Assembly: GCA_016709765.1 (NCBI GenBank)
Contig: JADJMD010000010.1
Span: 1-64,000, forward strand
Direction of reading: 5' to 3'
Source: Ignavibacteriales bacterium
GTDB lineage: Bacteria; Bacteroidota; Ignavibacteria; Ignavibacteriales; Ignavibacteriaceae
DNA: 64,000 nucleotides
Positions 27,586 to 37,445 of this stretch are shown here, in pieces. Within the stretch, counting starts at the first letter, position 1. The number at the start of each line of letters is the position of its first letter. Made by a program: the position numbers and the translations under genes. The notes under the pieces are model-generated. The model had not been told where the DNA came from. It ran no database searches and saw nothing but the letters and a program-made list of their open reading frames with translations.

Positions 27586-28410
27586 ATGAAAAGTATTCTT
27601 ATTGCACTTTTTGGTGTTATGTTGATTTTTGGTTGTTCTAACAACCCAGATTTTGTCACAATGAAATCCGGTCTTAAATATAACGACGTAAAAGTTGGAA
27701 CCGGTGCTGAAGCAAAAAATGGTGATTTAGTTGAAGTACATTTTAAAGGTTGGATTGTTAAGGATTCAGCAAACCTTTTTAGCGATTGGGCAATTGATTC
27801 TACAAAAAAAGCTGATATGATTGCTGACTCTTATGCAATGAATCAGCCAATGAAGTTTGTCCTTGGAACCGAATCTTTTATTAAGGGTTCTGATGAGGGA
27901 ATTGTTGGAATGAAGACAGGTGGGCAACGTGCAATAGTTATTCCATCATATCTTTGTTATGGACCAGAAGGAATGGGACCAATTCCACCTAATTCAAATA
28001 TCAAAGTTTTTATAGAATTAGTTAGTGCAAAAGAAGCAACAGTTGCAAAAATGTGGGATGTTGATTCAACTTTATTTAAAACTACAGCATCAGGTTTGAA
28101 ATACGCTATAGTTCAACAGGGCGAAGGTGAATTAGTTGGTAAAGAAAAACAAACTACCGTTCACTACAGTGGATTTTTATTAGATGGAACTAAGTTTGAT
28201 AGCTCTGTTGAACGTGATGAGCCTTTTACATTTGTTGCAGGTGTTGGTCAGGTGATTCCAGGTTGGGATGAAGGCGTTCAATTATTAAAAAAAGGTGGTA
28301 AAGCGAGATTTATTGTCCCTTCAAATTTAGCTTATGGGGAACGCGATCTTGGAAAGATTCCACCAAACTCAACACTTATTTTTGATGTTGAAGTAATAGA
28401 CGTAAAATAA
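27586..28410 (+). CDS. FKBP-type peptidyl-prolyl isomerase, two domains, lipoprotein
   Basis: 274 aa. A signal peptide with lipobox IFGCSNN (Cys17) suggests a lipid-anchored protein. Two FKBP domains follow: about 25-150 (LKYNDVKVGTGAEAKNGDLVEVHFKGW...FVLGTESFIKGSDEGIVGM) and about 165-274 (LKYAIVQQGEGE...VHYSGFLLDGTKFDSSVERDEPFTF...PPNSTLIFDVEV). It assists folding of exported proteins. The first domain has an insertion (SANLFSDWAIDSTKKAD) in the flap. A bidirectional terminator follows. Confidence 0.92.
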   Translation: MKSILIALFGVMLIFGCSNNPDFVTMKSGLKYNDVKVGTGAEAKNGDLVEVHFKGWIVKDSANLFSDWAIDSTKKADMIADSYAMNQPMKFVLGTESFIKGSDEGIVGMKTGGQRAIVIPSYLCYGPEGMGPIPPNSNIKVFIELVSAKEATVAKMWDVDSTLFKTTASGLKYAIVQQGEGELVGKEKQTTVHYSGFLLDGTKFDSSVERDEPFTFVAGVGQVIPGWDEGVQLLKKGGKARFIVPSNLAYGERDLGKIPPNSTLIFDVEVIDVK

Positions 28411-28428
28411 TCTAAATTTCTTTTTTAT

Positions 28429-28471
28429 AATGCCAGGCTTTACCAGTTAGATAAAAGCCTGGCATTTTTTT
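28429..28471. terminator. Bidirectional rho-independent terminator
   Basis: A 13-bp stem, AATGCCAGGCTTT (28429-28441) and AAAGCCTGGCATT (28454-28466), is followed by a T-run on the + strand and preceded by an A/T run that serves the opposite strand. It sits between the convergent FKBP and fructosamine kinase genes. Confidence 0.85.
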
Positions 28472-28474
28472 ATT

Positions 28475-29344
28475 CTATAAATAATACTTTAACAAATTTA
28501 CAGCTTGCTGGTAATACCCGCTTCCAAATAAATTTAAGTGATTAAGTACGTGATACAGTTTATAAATATTTTCACGATACTCATATCCATTATCTAACGG
28601 ATATTCTTCTTGATAAGCATTATAAAATTTAGCATCAAATCCGCCAAATAATTTAGTCATTGCAAGATCAGCTTCTCGGTGTCCGTAATAAACTGCTGGA
28701 TCAATTAAACATGCGTTTCCACTTTCATCAGGAATAAAATTTCCACTCCACAAATCACCGTGCAGTAAACTTGGTAGGATGTTTATGCCATTAAAAACAG
28801 ATTCGATTTTATTTTCTATTTGTAAAAAAACATCGCGGAGTAGGCTGCCAGCATAACCTTTTTGCTCTGCAAGTTTATACTGATGTAGAAGACGATTATT
28901 AAAATAAAATTCCGTCCAGTTCTTAGATTCAATTTTATTTACTTTGTTTGGTTGAGGAGTTGAACCAATATAATTGTCCTCATAAAATCCAAAACTAATG
29001 CTTGTAAACTTATGGAGTTGCGCAAATGATCTGCCAAACTCTTCCCAGAAAGTTATACTGTTTGCTTCTTGTGAAATGTTTTCAAGAATTAAAAAATCTT
29101 CAGATGTACAAATAACTTGAGGCACGCGAATAACATTAGCTTTTGCTAATTCTCTTAATCCATTGGCCTCCTTTATAAACATATCTTCATTTGAATTATT
29201 ATTCGTTTTTAGAAAAAAAGTTTTGCCAGATGTAGTCTGAATTATTTCTGAATCATTAATGCATCCACCTAAAACTGATTTTTGCGAAATTATTTTATCT
29301 TCAATCGCTGATTCAATTTTATTTTTGAGTGATTCCTGCAACAT
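28475..29344 (-). CDS. Fructosamine kinase family protein
   Basis: 289 aa, normal for the family. The kinase core includes LKTNNNSNEDMFIKEANGL (ATP lysine region), LLHGDLWSGNFIPDESGNACLIDPAVYYGHREADLAMTKLFGGF (catalytic Asp, Asn and metal Asp) and the fructosamine-kinase GHREADLAM motif. It phosphorylates sugar-amine adducts for deglycation. The start overlaps the end of the phosphatase gene by 26 bp. Confidence 0.9.
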   Translation of the reverse strand: MLQESLKNKIESAIEDKIISQKSVLGGCINDSEIIQTTSGKTFFLKTNNNSNEDMFIKEANGLRELAKANVIRVPQVICTSEDFLILENISQEANSITFWEEFGRSFAQLHKFTSISFGFYEDNYIGSTPQPNKVNKIESKNWTEFYFNNRLLHQYKLAEQKGYAGSLLRDVFLQIENKIESVFNGINILPSLLHGDLWSGNFIPDESGNACLIDPAVYYGHREADLAMTKLFGGFDAKFYNAYQEEYPLDNGYEYRENIYKLYHVLNHLNLFGSGYYQQAVNLLKYYL

Positions 29345-29810
29345 CTTCTTTAATTTTAACTAAAAGATTTTTAGTTCCATTTTCAAGTATATCAAGCACA
29401 AATTCAAAGCCATCAGAACCACTGTAATATGGATCTGGAACCTCAGCAATATTCTTATCGGAAATAAAATCAGCCATTTTAATAATTTTATTGCTATAGG
29501 ATTTTTTCCGATCAAGATTAACGATATTTGAATAGTTATCATTGTCCATTGTTATGATATAATCAAACTCATCAAAATCTTTTTTAGGATTAAATTGTCT
29601 TGCGCGACTATCCAAAGTATAACCACGGGTTTGTCCATGCCTTCTCATTCGCTCATCAGGAAGTTCACCTGCATGATATCCGATTGTGCCAGCAGAGTCA
29701 ATAGAAATTTTATTTTCTAATTTTTCAACTTCAACTAATTTTTTAAAAATTCCTTCAGCGGCAGGAGAGCGGCAGATATTTCCCATACAAACAAATAAAA
29801 CTTTTTTCAT
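29319..29810 (-). CDS. Low-molecular-weight protein-tyrosine phosphatase
   Basis: 163 aa. P-loop CMGNICRSPAAEG at residues 8-20 (Cys-x5-Arg) and the general-acid loop EVPDPYYSGSDGF. It removes phosphate from protein tyrosine; in polysaccharide-making bacteria it often controls a tyrosine autokinase, but no such kinase is adjacent here. Co-transcribed with the fructosamine kinase. Confidence 0.93.
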   Translation of the reverse strand: MKKVLFVCMGNICRSPAAEGIFKKLVEVEKLENKISIDSAGTIGYHAGELPDERMRRHGQTRGYTLDSRARQFNPKKDFDEFDYIITMDNDNYSNIVNLDRKKSYSNKIIKMADFISDKNIAEVPDPYYSGSDGFEFVLDILENGTKNLLVKIKEDVAGITQK

Positions 29811-30050
29811 TCTGTTCTTTTCCTAATTAGGTTTTTATAACTCTAAAATAATCTGTTAGTAACAATTTTAATTTAATAATATCACACTCGGTTATCAAAC
29901 TTAGTTGAGAGCTGATTATCCAATTAAAACTACACTCCAATGTTTCCTTTAAAAGACACAAAAAATTTTTCGTTTAGTTTCTTCTTCAATATTCAATTAT
30001 TTGGATGGCATTAAAGTTGGGCTAGGTGCACATATTTAAAAGGTAAAATT

Positions 30051-30686
30051 ATGAAAATATTAATAGTAGTTGCTGCTTTACTATCGATAAATGTATTTCC
30101 TCAATGGAATACAGGTGCAGTTAAACTTGGATACTTTAATCCATCAGCCACCGAAGGTGGATTTATTATTGGTTTTGAAGGCGGAAAGCACTTTGATAAA
30201 TATATGAGCTGGACATGGAGCGTTGATTGGTTTCATCGTAATTATGTTGATAAAAAATTAGTTATTGAGTTAAATCAAATTTACCCTGGAACTAATGGTG
30301 AGATCAACGAATTACGTGCTTCAACAAATATTCACGATTTTCCAGTAATGCTTGGATTGTCCACTAGATTTCCAATTTCAAATAGAGCTCAGTTTTATGC
30401 CACCGGTTCTATCGGTGCTGAAATGCTGATTATTAATTATAGAAATTTTCAAAATCCAACCAACGACGAGTTTGAGACTGCATTTGATTTTAACTGGAGA
30501 GTTGGTGTAGGCGCTGCATTTGCCATCAGCCCTCGCTCAGAATTCTTTGGGGAAATTACTTATCATGAATCTCACCCTAGCTGGACTTATGATGATGAAA
30601 ATCATTTTTATCCCAATAGCGTTTTAGAAAGATCATATAACATGAGTGGATTTATGACAAGAGTTGGAATCAGATTCTTTTATTAA
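30051..30686 (+). CDS. Small outer-membrane beta-barrel protein, unknown function
   Basis: 211 aa with a short signal peptide (KILIVVAALLSINVFPQ) then alternating strands rich in Tyr, Phe and Gly (GGFIIGFEGGKHFDKYMSWTWSVDWF; RAQFYATGSIGAEMLIINY) and a C-terminal Phe-Tyr (GIRFFY), as in eight-stranded OmpW/OmpX-like barrels. I cannot assign a family. It stands alone with about 240 bp upstream and a likely terminator behind. Confidence 0.65.
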   Translation: MKILIVVAALLSINVFPQWNTGAVKLGYFNPSATEGGFIIGFEGGKHFDKYMSWTWSVDWFHRNYVDKKLVIELNQIYPGTNGEINELRASTNIHDFPVMLGLSTRFPISNRAQFYATGSIGAEMLIINYRNFQNPTNDEFETAFDFNWRVGVGAAFAISPRSEFFGEITYHESHPSWTYDDENHFYPNSVLERSYNMSGFMTRVGIRFFY

Positions 30687-30691
30687 AACTT

Positions 30692-30727
30692 ATCCCTAAA
30701 AATATTTTAAGGGTAAATTTATTTTTG
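30692..30727 (+). terminator. Likely terminator after the barrel gene
   Basis: TATCCCTAAAA and TTTTAAGGGTA form an A/T-rich stem with one mismatch, followed by AAATTTATTTTT. Weak GC content makes it less certain than the one at 28429. Confidence 0.4.
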
Positions 30728-30776
30728 AAGGTAATTGTATTTAGTTGTTGCTGCCAAGTAAGTGTGAATATTAAAA

Positions 30777-31238
30777 TCATTCACCGTTAATTGTGATGAC
30801 AAGTTTTCTATTACCACCAAAATTACGATGCTCACAAAGGTAAATGCCTTGCCAGATACCTAAATTTAATTTACCGTTAGTAATCGGCATAGATAAAGAG
30901 TTTCCGAGAAGTGATGATTTAATATGCGCTGGCATATCATCTACCCCTTCCGAGGTATGCTTAAAATAATTGAGAATTTCTGGAACAAGCTTTTCAAAAT
31001 ATATTTTCATATCAGTTCTAACATCGGTATCGGCATTTTCATTAAGTGTTAGTGAAGCTGAGGTATGTTTAAGTAGGATATTTATTAATCCAATTTGAAA
31101 GTTTTTAATTTCTGGTATGTGTGATAAAATTTCATCTGTTACAAGATGAAATCCTTTATTGCGAGACTTTAATGTTATTTCTTTTTGTATCCACATTACA
31201 ATAAGGTAATAAGGATGATATTTATCCCAAAACATCAT
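30777..31238 (-). CDS. YjbQ-family protein (UPF0047)
   Basis: 153 aa as an open frame, but family members begin MWIQKEITL; the Met at 31196 (about 139 aa) is the better start. Motifs: KHTSASLTLNENADTDVRTDM and HIKSSLLGNSLSMPI...GIWQGIYLCEHRNFGG, with conserved His, Asn and Asp. YjbQ proteins have weak thiamine-phosphate synthase activity; the physiological role is uncertain. It lies 15 bp downstream of nothing coding on its strand and just 3' to the M28 peptidase gene. Confidence 0.88.
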   Translation of the reverse strand: MMFWDKYHPYYLIVMWIQKEITLKSRNKGFHLVTDEILSHIPEIKNFQIGLINILLKHTSASLTLNENADTDVRTDMKIYFEKLVPEILNYFKHTSEGVDDMPAHIKSSLLGNSLSMPITNGKLNLGIWQGIYLCEHRNFGGNRKLVITINGE

Positions 31239-31253
31239 CCTTAAATTAAAAAG

Positions 31254-33011
31254 TTATCTAGATCCTAACTCAACTTCAATTGTTAGCTCTACTTCGCCGC
31301 GTTTAATTAAAACATTTACCTTATCACCTGGAACGTAATTTCCTAAGGCATAAGTAAAATCATAAATGTTAGAAATTTTCTTATCACCAAATTGTGTTAT
31401 GATATCACCTGCTTGTAAACCAGCTTTTGCGGCAGGACTCCCATCTGTAACACCACCAAGTTTGTAACCATCAACTTCACCGGCAAAATCAGGTACGGTT
31501 CCAACATAAACTTTTGTTCCCATCATCTTTCCGGTATCTTTTCGCTCAACTGAAATATAATCAGGTCTTACATCAGAATTAATTATTGTCATCGCGACAT
31601 CATAAACATATTTAACAACTTTTTCTTCTCCATTACCATTTATTTTATCTGCATCGTCAGAAGGTTTGTGGTAATCTGAATGTGTGCCGGTGAAAAAAAA
31701 TAAAACAGGAATTTTCTTCCCGTAAAATGATGAATGATCACTCGGTCCAAACCCTTCATCATTAAATGTTAGATTAAAATCATAATCATTTTTATCATCA
31801 AGAATATTTTTCCATTTGGAGGATGTACCCGTTCCATATACAATTAAATCATTTTTATCATTCAATCTTCCAATCATATCCATGTTTATCATAGTTATAT
31901 CGTTATCGATTGGAAGGGGAAAATTATTTACTACATAACTTGATCCAAGCAATCCAAGTTCCTCACCAGAAAAAGCGACAAAAACGATGTCTCTTTTAAT
32001 TTGATCTTTTATAGATGAAAACTTCTCAGCTAACTCCAGTAATCCTGAAGTTCCGGATGCATTGTCATCAGCACCATTATGAATAGAAGGTTCGCCCATA
32101 TACAAAGAATTTTGTCCACCCCAGCCTAAATGATCAAAGTGTGCTCCGATTACCAAGTATTCCCCTGGGAATTTATTATTTGATGCTTTTACGATGCCAC
32201 CAACATTTACGCTTTTACCTTTAACCTCATTTACTTCAGTTAAGATGCTTGCATTCACAAGAGGATCAATTAAAAAAGATTTTGGTACAAGTGTCGAATC
32301 AATTTCATTTTGCAAATCCGAAAGTGGAATAAAATCTAAAATATTTCGCTTTACACTTACGGCTGAGATTCCAGTAATTTTGGCAGCATTATCATACTTG
32401 AATGCAACCAATGCATCGTCTTTGTTGTCTTTAGTATTAATGAAAATTATTCCGCGTGCGCCTTTATCACGGGCAGTGGTAGTTTTATATCGTAAACTTG
32501 AGTACTGATCAAATTTAGAATGTGGTGTTTTCATATCAGGATGGTTCCTGAAAACAATGATAATTTTGTCTTTTACATCTATATTGGCATAATCATCATA
32601 GTCTAAATCTTTTGCTGAGATTCCATATCCAGCAAATACTATAAATCCACTAGCAGTAATATTATCTGTAAATGCAAGTGGTGTAAAATCTTTTGATTGT
32701 TCGCAATTAATTTCTTTTTTATCAATTGTAAAAGATAAAATATTATTGCCTAATTCAAGGTTTTCCATGAAAGGAAATTCTTGAAAGTAACTACCACTAA
32801 ACAATGGATTTAAACCATAACTCCTAAATTCTTTTTGTAAAAACTCTGCTGCTTTGTACAGTGCAGGAGTTCCAGTCATTCTTCCTTCAAGTTCATCAGA
32901 AGCGAGATAATTTATGTGATCTTTAATTTCGCTTGCAGTTATTTCTGGATTATTATTCTGTGCTAATAATATTCCTGTAAATAAAATGAATACTAAAAAA
33001 AAATACTTCAT
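31254..33011 (-). CDS. M28-family metallopeptidase with PA and PDZ domains
   Basis: 585 aa, exported (signal about residues 1-17). A PA-type insert (about 110-250) is followed by the M28 zinc-peptidase core: GAHFDHLGW, NGADDNASGTSGLLELAEKF, FSGEELGLLGS, NMDMIGRL and GPSDHSSFY supply the two-zinc ligands and the catalytic Glu. The C-terminal PDZ domain (about 500-580; SPAAKAGLQAGDIITQFGDKKI) probably positions substrate. It is likely a periplasmic aminopeptidase. The next gene upstream, a TolB-like propeller, runs in the same direction. Confidence 0.9.
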   Translation of the reverse strand: MKYFFLVFILFTGILLAQNNNPEITASEIKDHINYLASDELEGRMTGTPALYKAAEFLQKEFRSYGLNPLFSGSYFQEFPFMENLELGNNILSFTIDKKEINCEQSKDFTPLAFTDNITASGFIVFAGYGISAKDLDYDDYANIDVKDKIIIVFRNHPDMKTPHSKFDQYSSLRYKTTTARDKGARGIIFINTKDNKDDALVAFKYDNAAKITGISAVSVKRNILDFIPLSDLQNEIDSTLVPKSFLIDPLVNASILTEVNEVKGKSVNVGGIVKASNNKFPGEYLVIGAHFDHLGWGGQNSLYMGEPSIHNGADDNASGTSGLLELAEKFSSIKDQIKRDIVFVAFSGEELGLLGSSYVVNNFPLPIDNDITMINMDMIGRLNDKNDLIVYGTGTSSKWKNILDDKNDYDFNLTFNDEGFGPSDHSSFYGKKIPVLFFFTGTHSDYHKPSDDADKINGNGEEKVVKYVYDVAMTIINSDVRPDYISVERKDTGKMMGTKVYVGTVPDFAGEVDGYKLGGVTDGSPAAKAGLQAGDIITQFGDKKISNIYDFTYALGNYVPGDKVNVLIKRGEVELTIEVELGSR

Positions 33012-33080
33012 CTATTTTCCCTTTTATCTTTTAATTCAATTTTTAATTTCAAATTTCTACTCGCTATAAATTACTAAATA

Positions 33081-34127
33081 CTATTCAACCCATTCTGCAA
33101 TAAAAATATTTGTATCAGTATCTTTTTTATTGAATCTGTTTGATCCGAAAACAAAATATTTCCCATCTGGTGAAAACATTGGGAAGCCATCAAATGACGG
33201 ATTGAAAGTAATGCGTTCCAAACCTGTTCCATCAATATTAATCATAAATAAATTAAAATCTCTTGGATTATCACCTTGATAATTTGATGAAAAAATAATT
33301 TTCTTTCCACTAGGATGAAAAAATGGTGCAAAGCTGGCCTTACCCAGATTTGTAATTTGCTTCATATTTTTTCCATCAGCATCCATTACATATATTTCAA
33401 GAGCGGAAGGTCTAACATAACCATTTTCAACTAAATCGTTATAATCAGACATCTCTTCTGGCGTATTGGGTCTGCTGGCACGAAAAACTATTTTACTTCC
33501 GTCTGCTGAAAAGAATGGACCACCATCATATCCTTTTTCAAAAGTTAATCTTGTCTGATCACTGCCATCTAAATTCATAGTATAAATTTCTGGGTCACCA
33601 TTTCTTAATGATGTAAAAACAATTTTGTCGCCTTTTGGCGAAACAGTTGCTTCCGCATCGTATCCAGGAGTATCTGTTAGTTGTCTTAGTTCATTGCCAT
33701 TTTTTAAAAATATATCAAACGATTCATATAATTTCCAAACATATCCTTTAGAACGATCAGGCGGGGGAGGACATTTGTCATCTGCTTTATGCGTTGAAGC
33801 GTATATTACAGTTTCGTTGTCCGGATAAAAATATGCACAAGTTGTTCTGCCCTTACCGGTAGATATTAATTGTCTATCAGAGCCATCAATATTCATCGTA
33901 AATATTTGATCACATTCCATTGAATCAAAAGTTGCTTGGTATGATAACTTAGTTCCATCAAAAGAAAAATATGCCTCTGCGTTTTCACCATCGGCAGTTA
34001 ACATTTTTATATTTTTAAAATGTTTTTCACCTTCAAACAAATATTTTTCTTGTTGAGCATTTAATCTGCCCATAAGAATTATTATACTGATTACAATAAT
34101 TTTGTACGATGATCTCATAATCCTCAC
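33081..34127 (-). CDS. Exported TolB-like beta-propeller protein
   Basis: 348 aa with a signal peptide ending near LNAQ. About six PD40/WD40-like blades are visible from repeats such as SFDGTKLSYQATFDS, SPKGDKIVFTSLRNGDPEIYTMNLDGSD, SADGSKIVFRASR, HPSGKKIIFSSN and SPDGKYFVFGSNRF. Blades of this type mediate protein contacts in the periplasm. It is not classical TolB (shorter, with no N-terminal TolB domain) and no Pal or TolA is nearby. Its partner is possibly the adjacent peptidase; that is inference. Confidence 0.82.
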   Translation of the reverse strand: MRIMRSSYKIIVISIIILMGRLNAQQEKYLFEGEKHFKNIKMLTADGENAEAYFSFDGTKLSYQATFDSMECDQIFTMNIDGSDRQLISTGKGRTTCAYFYPDNETVIYASTHKADDKCPPPPDRSKGYVWKLYESFDIFLKNGNELRQLTDTPGYDAEATVSPKGDKIVFTSLRNGDPEIYTMNLDGSDQTRLTFEKGYDGGPFFSADGSKIVFRASRPNTPEEMSDYNDLVENGYVRPSALEIYVMDADGKNMKQITNLGKASFAPFFHPSGKKIIFSSNYQGDNPRDFNLFMINIDGTGLERITFNPSFDGFPMFSPDGKYFVFGSNRFNKKDTDTNIFIAEWVE

Positions 34128-34153
34128 TAAAATTTGGTTATAAAAATAATTGA

Positions 34154-34867
34154 TTAGTCCGGCACGTGGACAAGATAATATTCTTTTGCAGATTTGCCAA
34201 TAGAAATCGCCTCACTTAAAGTCATATGCATATCATCAGGAGTGTCATCATCGTGCCCGGCTTCTAATATTGCAAGATCGGAATTTTTAGCATGTTTAAC
34301 TAAATCATCACAATATGCCGTATCACCGCCGTAACATATTTTAATGTTATTAAATGAAAACTTAAAACCTAAAGCAGGCACCTGCCGTGTTGTTTTTTTA
34401 TCAGATAGATATTCTTTGTGAATAACTGGAAAAGGCTTAATAGAGACTTTTTTACTTGTAAAGGATTTATCTCCGGTTATCTCTTTTAAAGTTATCTGAT
34501 AAGTAATACTACTGCCGTATACTTTATTAAAGGCATTGTGTATGTGAACAATTTCAAGACATCCTTTGGGATAATGAATAACTAGCGGAGTTTGTTTGTT
34601 CATCACACGTAGATAAGTTAACAACGACCAAACACCTCCAACGTGATCGTGATGACCATGTGTTACAAACACATCTGAAATATTTAATATATCATTTATT
34701 TTAAGCTCTTTGTTCAGATCGCGTAAAATTCCATCGCCCGGATCAACAATAAAATTAGCATTACCCGCTTTTACTAAAATGCCTGTTGCAATGTTTGGTA
34801 TGGAACAAAATATTTTTAGTGAAAAATTTCCTTTTGCCCAATTTATTGGATATTTGTTTTTCTTCAT
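34154..34867 (-). CDS. Metallo-beta-lactamase-fold hydrolase (RNase Z-like)
   Basis: 237 aa. The zinc motif VTHGHHDHVGG is near residue 68, with later ligands in PVIHKEY, YGGDTAYCD and EAGHDDD. The layout is RNase Z/phosphodiesterase-like but shorter than RNase Z. The substrate is unknown. It starts 6 bp after the Fur-family gene on the same strand, so the two are co-transcribed. Confidence 0.83.
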   Translation of the reverse strand: MKKNKYPINWAKGNFSLKIFCSIPNIATGILVKAGNANFIVDPGDGILRDLNKELKINDILNISDVFVTHGHHDHVGGVWSLLTYLRVMNKQTPLVIHYPKGCLEIVHIHNAFNKVYGSSITYQITLKEITGDKSFTSKKVSIKPFPVIHKEYLSDKKTTRQVPALGFKFSFNNIKICYGGDTAYCDDLVKHAKNSDLAILEAGHDDDTPDDMHMTLSEAISIGKSAKEYYLVHVPD

Positions 34868-34873
34868 AATAAA

Positions 34874-35323
34874 CTATTTCCCAACCTTACAGTCTTTTTT
34901 ATTTTTGCAACGAGCAAAAATATTAAAAGAGTAACTGTCCATTTCAAATCCTAACTTATCACTTACTTCCTGTGGAATCTTACCCAATCGAACATCAGAA
35001 AATTCAACAATTTTACCGCAATCCACACAAATAAGATGATCGTGAGTTTGGCGTTTATAATTACTTTCGTACCTGTTAAGATTATCCCCAAAATTCCTTT
35101 TGCTTAATAAATCGCACTGCGCTAATAGTTCTAATGTATTATAAACTGTAGCTCGGGAAACTTTAGATTTTAAATTCTTCAATTGGATGAAAAGATCATC
35201 AGCACCAAAATGGCCTTTGTGTTCAAGAGCTGCATCCAGCACTTCAAATCTTTCAGGTGTGATGCGGCTTTTACCTGTTTTTAGAAAGGTCCTGAAGATA
35301 TCAGCTGCTTTTTCGTTTCTCAC
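34874..35323 (-). CDS. Fur-family metal-responsive regulator
   Basis: 149 aa. A winged-helix domain (ITPERFEVLDAALEHKGHFGADDLFIQLKNLKSKVSRATVYNTLELL) is followed by the metal domain with HDHLICVDCGKIVEF and a C-terminal Cys pair (CKNKKDC). It could be Fur or PerR; sequence alone does not decide. FeoB and FeoA are encoded next to it on the same strand, favouring iron control. Confidence 0.92.
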   Translation of the reverse strand: MRNEKAADIFRTFLKTGKSRITPERFEVLDAALEHKGHFGADDLFIQLKNLKSKVSRATVYNTLELLAQCDLLSKRNFGDNLNRYESNYKRQTHDHLICVDCGKIVEFSDVRLGKIPQEVSDKLGFEMDSYSFNIFARCKNKKDCKVGK

Positions 35324-35411
35324 TTATTTACTCGCTTATTACTTCATTAAAATAAATTTACAATGCACTAATATCAAGATTAAATCTGCTCTAAATTAGA
35401 TTGTCATTGAA

Positions 35412-37445
35412 TTAATTAAATCCTGCTAGTCGCAAAACATGGACGGTTATTAATGAAAATACGTATGCAGTTGTTGTAAAAATTATTATTTGTAAAACCG
35501 GAATTCTCCATCCACCGGTTTCTTTTTTAGAAACTGCAACAGTGGATAAACATTGCATCGCAAAAATAAAAAAAACAATTAATCCTACTATTGTTGATAC
35601 AGTAAACAAAGGTTTACCCGTATCTTCATTAACAGCTGTCTTCATCGCATGCAAAATAGAGGATTGCAGGTTATCATCATCAGTAACTTTAAATATCATT
35701 GCAAGTGAACTCACAAATACTTCTCTAGCAGCGAATGCAGCAATTAATGAAACACCAATTCGCCAATCCATTCCTAACGGTCTCATTACCGGTTGAATAA
35801 ATTTACCAAGATCTGCGGCATATGATGTTGAAAGTCTTTCAGCTTTTATCATTTGCACAGCTTGTTCTTGTGTTAACCCTTCAGTATTAATTTGCGGACT
35901 ATGATTTGGAAAATATGTTAAGTACCAGATAGCGATAGATAGAACTAATATTATTGGTCCTGCTCTAAAAATATATTGCCTTGCATTTTCAAAAGAATTT
36001 CTGATTACGTTTTTTATTTTCGGAATTCTGTAAGCTGGCAATTCAAGTATAAATGATGAACTATCAGTTGCTTTTATAATTCTATTATTAAATTTATTAA
36101 TAAAAGCCGCTATTACTAATGATCCTAAAATACTTGAGATGTAAATTACAGCTAATGCAATACCTGCAAGCCATACTTTGTCCTTAGGAGTTAGATAAGC
36201 TATTAGTAGGGCATAAACAGGTAATCTTGCACTGCAACTCATCAATGGGATAATAAAAATAGTTAGTAAACGTTCTTTCCTGTTTGATATAGTTCGGGCG
36301 GCGAGCATTGCTGGTATAGCACATGCAAACCCGGATAGCATTGGAACAAATGATTTGCCGTTTAACCCAATTTTGGATAGGGGTTTGTCTATCAACATTG
36401 CACCACGTGCTAAATATCCGGTGTCTTCAAGTAATCCAAGAATAAGAAACAGAATTAAAATCTGAGGAAGAAAAACTAACACTGAACCAGTTCCACTAAT
36501 GATTCCATCAGCAATCAAATCGCTGTACCAAGTGTTCCCTAATAAACCGGTGGCAGATGATGAAAGTAGCCCAAAAAAGTCATCAACATAGTTCATAAAC
36601 GGGTCAGCAATCCAGAAAATTGAAGTAAATGTAAACGCCATTATTAAAAAAAAGAAAATTAAACCCCAGCGTCTGCTTAATAAATACTTATCAATTTTTA
36701 ATGTACGTTCATCGGGTCTGTTACTTCCATATTTTAATGTTGGATTTAATATTTTTAATTTTTCATTTGCTAGTTTAAGATTTGGCTCTTTTACTTCCTT
36801 AATTGGAACGATTACACTTTGTTCTATCCTTTCAATATCTTTATAAAGATTTAGGAGATCTTCTTTACTATTATTTTCAAAAACTTTATGTGCTATTTTT
36901 CTTTCAATCGATTCATTACTGTTTAGTTTAGGTTTTAAACAACTAAGTAACTTATCTATCCCTTTTCCGCTCCTACCATCAACTTTAATTACACCACAGC
37001 CTAGCTCTTCAGCTAATTTATCAGCATCAATTTCATATCCTTTTTTTGCGAGGATGTCATTCATGGTTAATGCAACTATCACATTAAAACCGGATTTAAT
37101 TAATTGTTTTGATAATAATAAATGGCGTGATATCTGGCTGGCGTCCGCTGTTGCAATCAATAAATGTGGTGATCCAAATTCAGGATGATTATATAACGAG
37201 TTTATAGAAATTTCTTCATCCGGGGAGTTTGGATTTAAACTTATTATTCCAGGTGAATCCAAGACATCAGCATTTATTCCAAATTTACTTTGGATTTTAC
37301 AAGTGGAGTATTCAACAGTTGAGCCTGGATAATTTACAGTCTTATAATTTTTTCCACTCAAACAGTTAAATAAAGTTGTTTTACCGGAGTTTGGTGGGCC
37401 TACTAATGTTATAAGATGTAACTTCTCTAAGGAAGCAGTGTTCAT
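35412..37445 (-). CDS. feoB: Ferrous iron transporter FeoB
   Basis: 677 aa. The N-terminal GTPase has G1 GPPNSGKTTLFN (about residues 15-26), switch YPGSTVEYSTCK, G3 DSPG and G4 TMND. A helical linker follows (about 170-240), then the membrane domain with two gate regions (SGTGSVLVFLPQILILF...EDTGYLARGAMLID and FVPMLSGFACAIPAM...PLMSCSARLPVYALLI), whose Cys residues are conserved. Imports Fe(II). The start overlaps the feoA stop by ATGA. Confidence 0.96.
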   Translation of the reverse strand: MNTASLEKLHLITLVGPPNSGKTTLFNCLSGKNYKTVNYPGSTVEYSTCKIQSKFGINADVLDSPGIISLNPNSPDEEISINSLYNHPEFGSPHLLIATADASQISRHLLLSKQLIKSGFNVIVALTMNDILAKKGYEIDADKLAEELGCGVIKVDGRSGKGIDKLLSCLKPKLNSNESIERKIAHKVFENNSKEDLLNLYKDIERIEQSVIVPIKEVKEPNLKLANEKLKILNPTLKYGSNRPDERTLKIDKYLLSRRWGLIFFFLIMAFTFTSIFWIADPFMNYVDDFFGLLSSSATGLLGNTWYSDLIADGIISGTGSVLVFLPQILILFLILGLLEDTGYLARGAMLIDKPLSKIGLNGKSFVPMLSGFACAIPAMLAARTISNRKERLLTIFIIPLMSCSARLPVYALLIAYLTPKDKVWLAGIALAVIYISSILGSLVIAAFINKFNNRIIKATDSSSFILELPAYRIPKIKNVIRNSFENARQYIFRAGPIILVLSIAIWYLTYFPNHSPQINTEGLTQEQAVQMIKAERLSTSYAADLGKFIQPVMRPLGMDWRIGVSLIAAFAAREVFVSSLAMIFKVTDDDNLQSSILHAMKTAVNEDTGKPLFTVSTIVGLIVFFIFAMQCLSTVAVSKKETGGWRIPVLQIIIFTTTAYVFSLITVHVLRLAGFN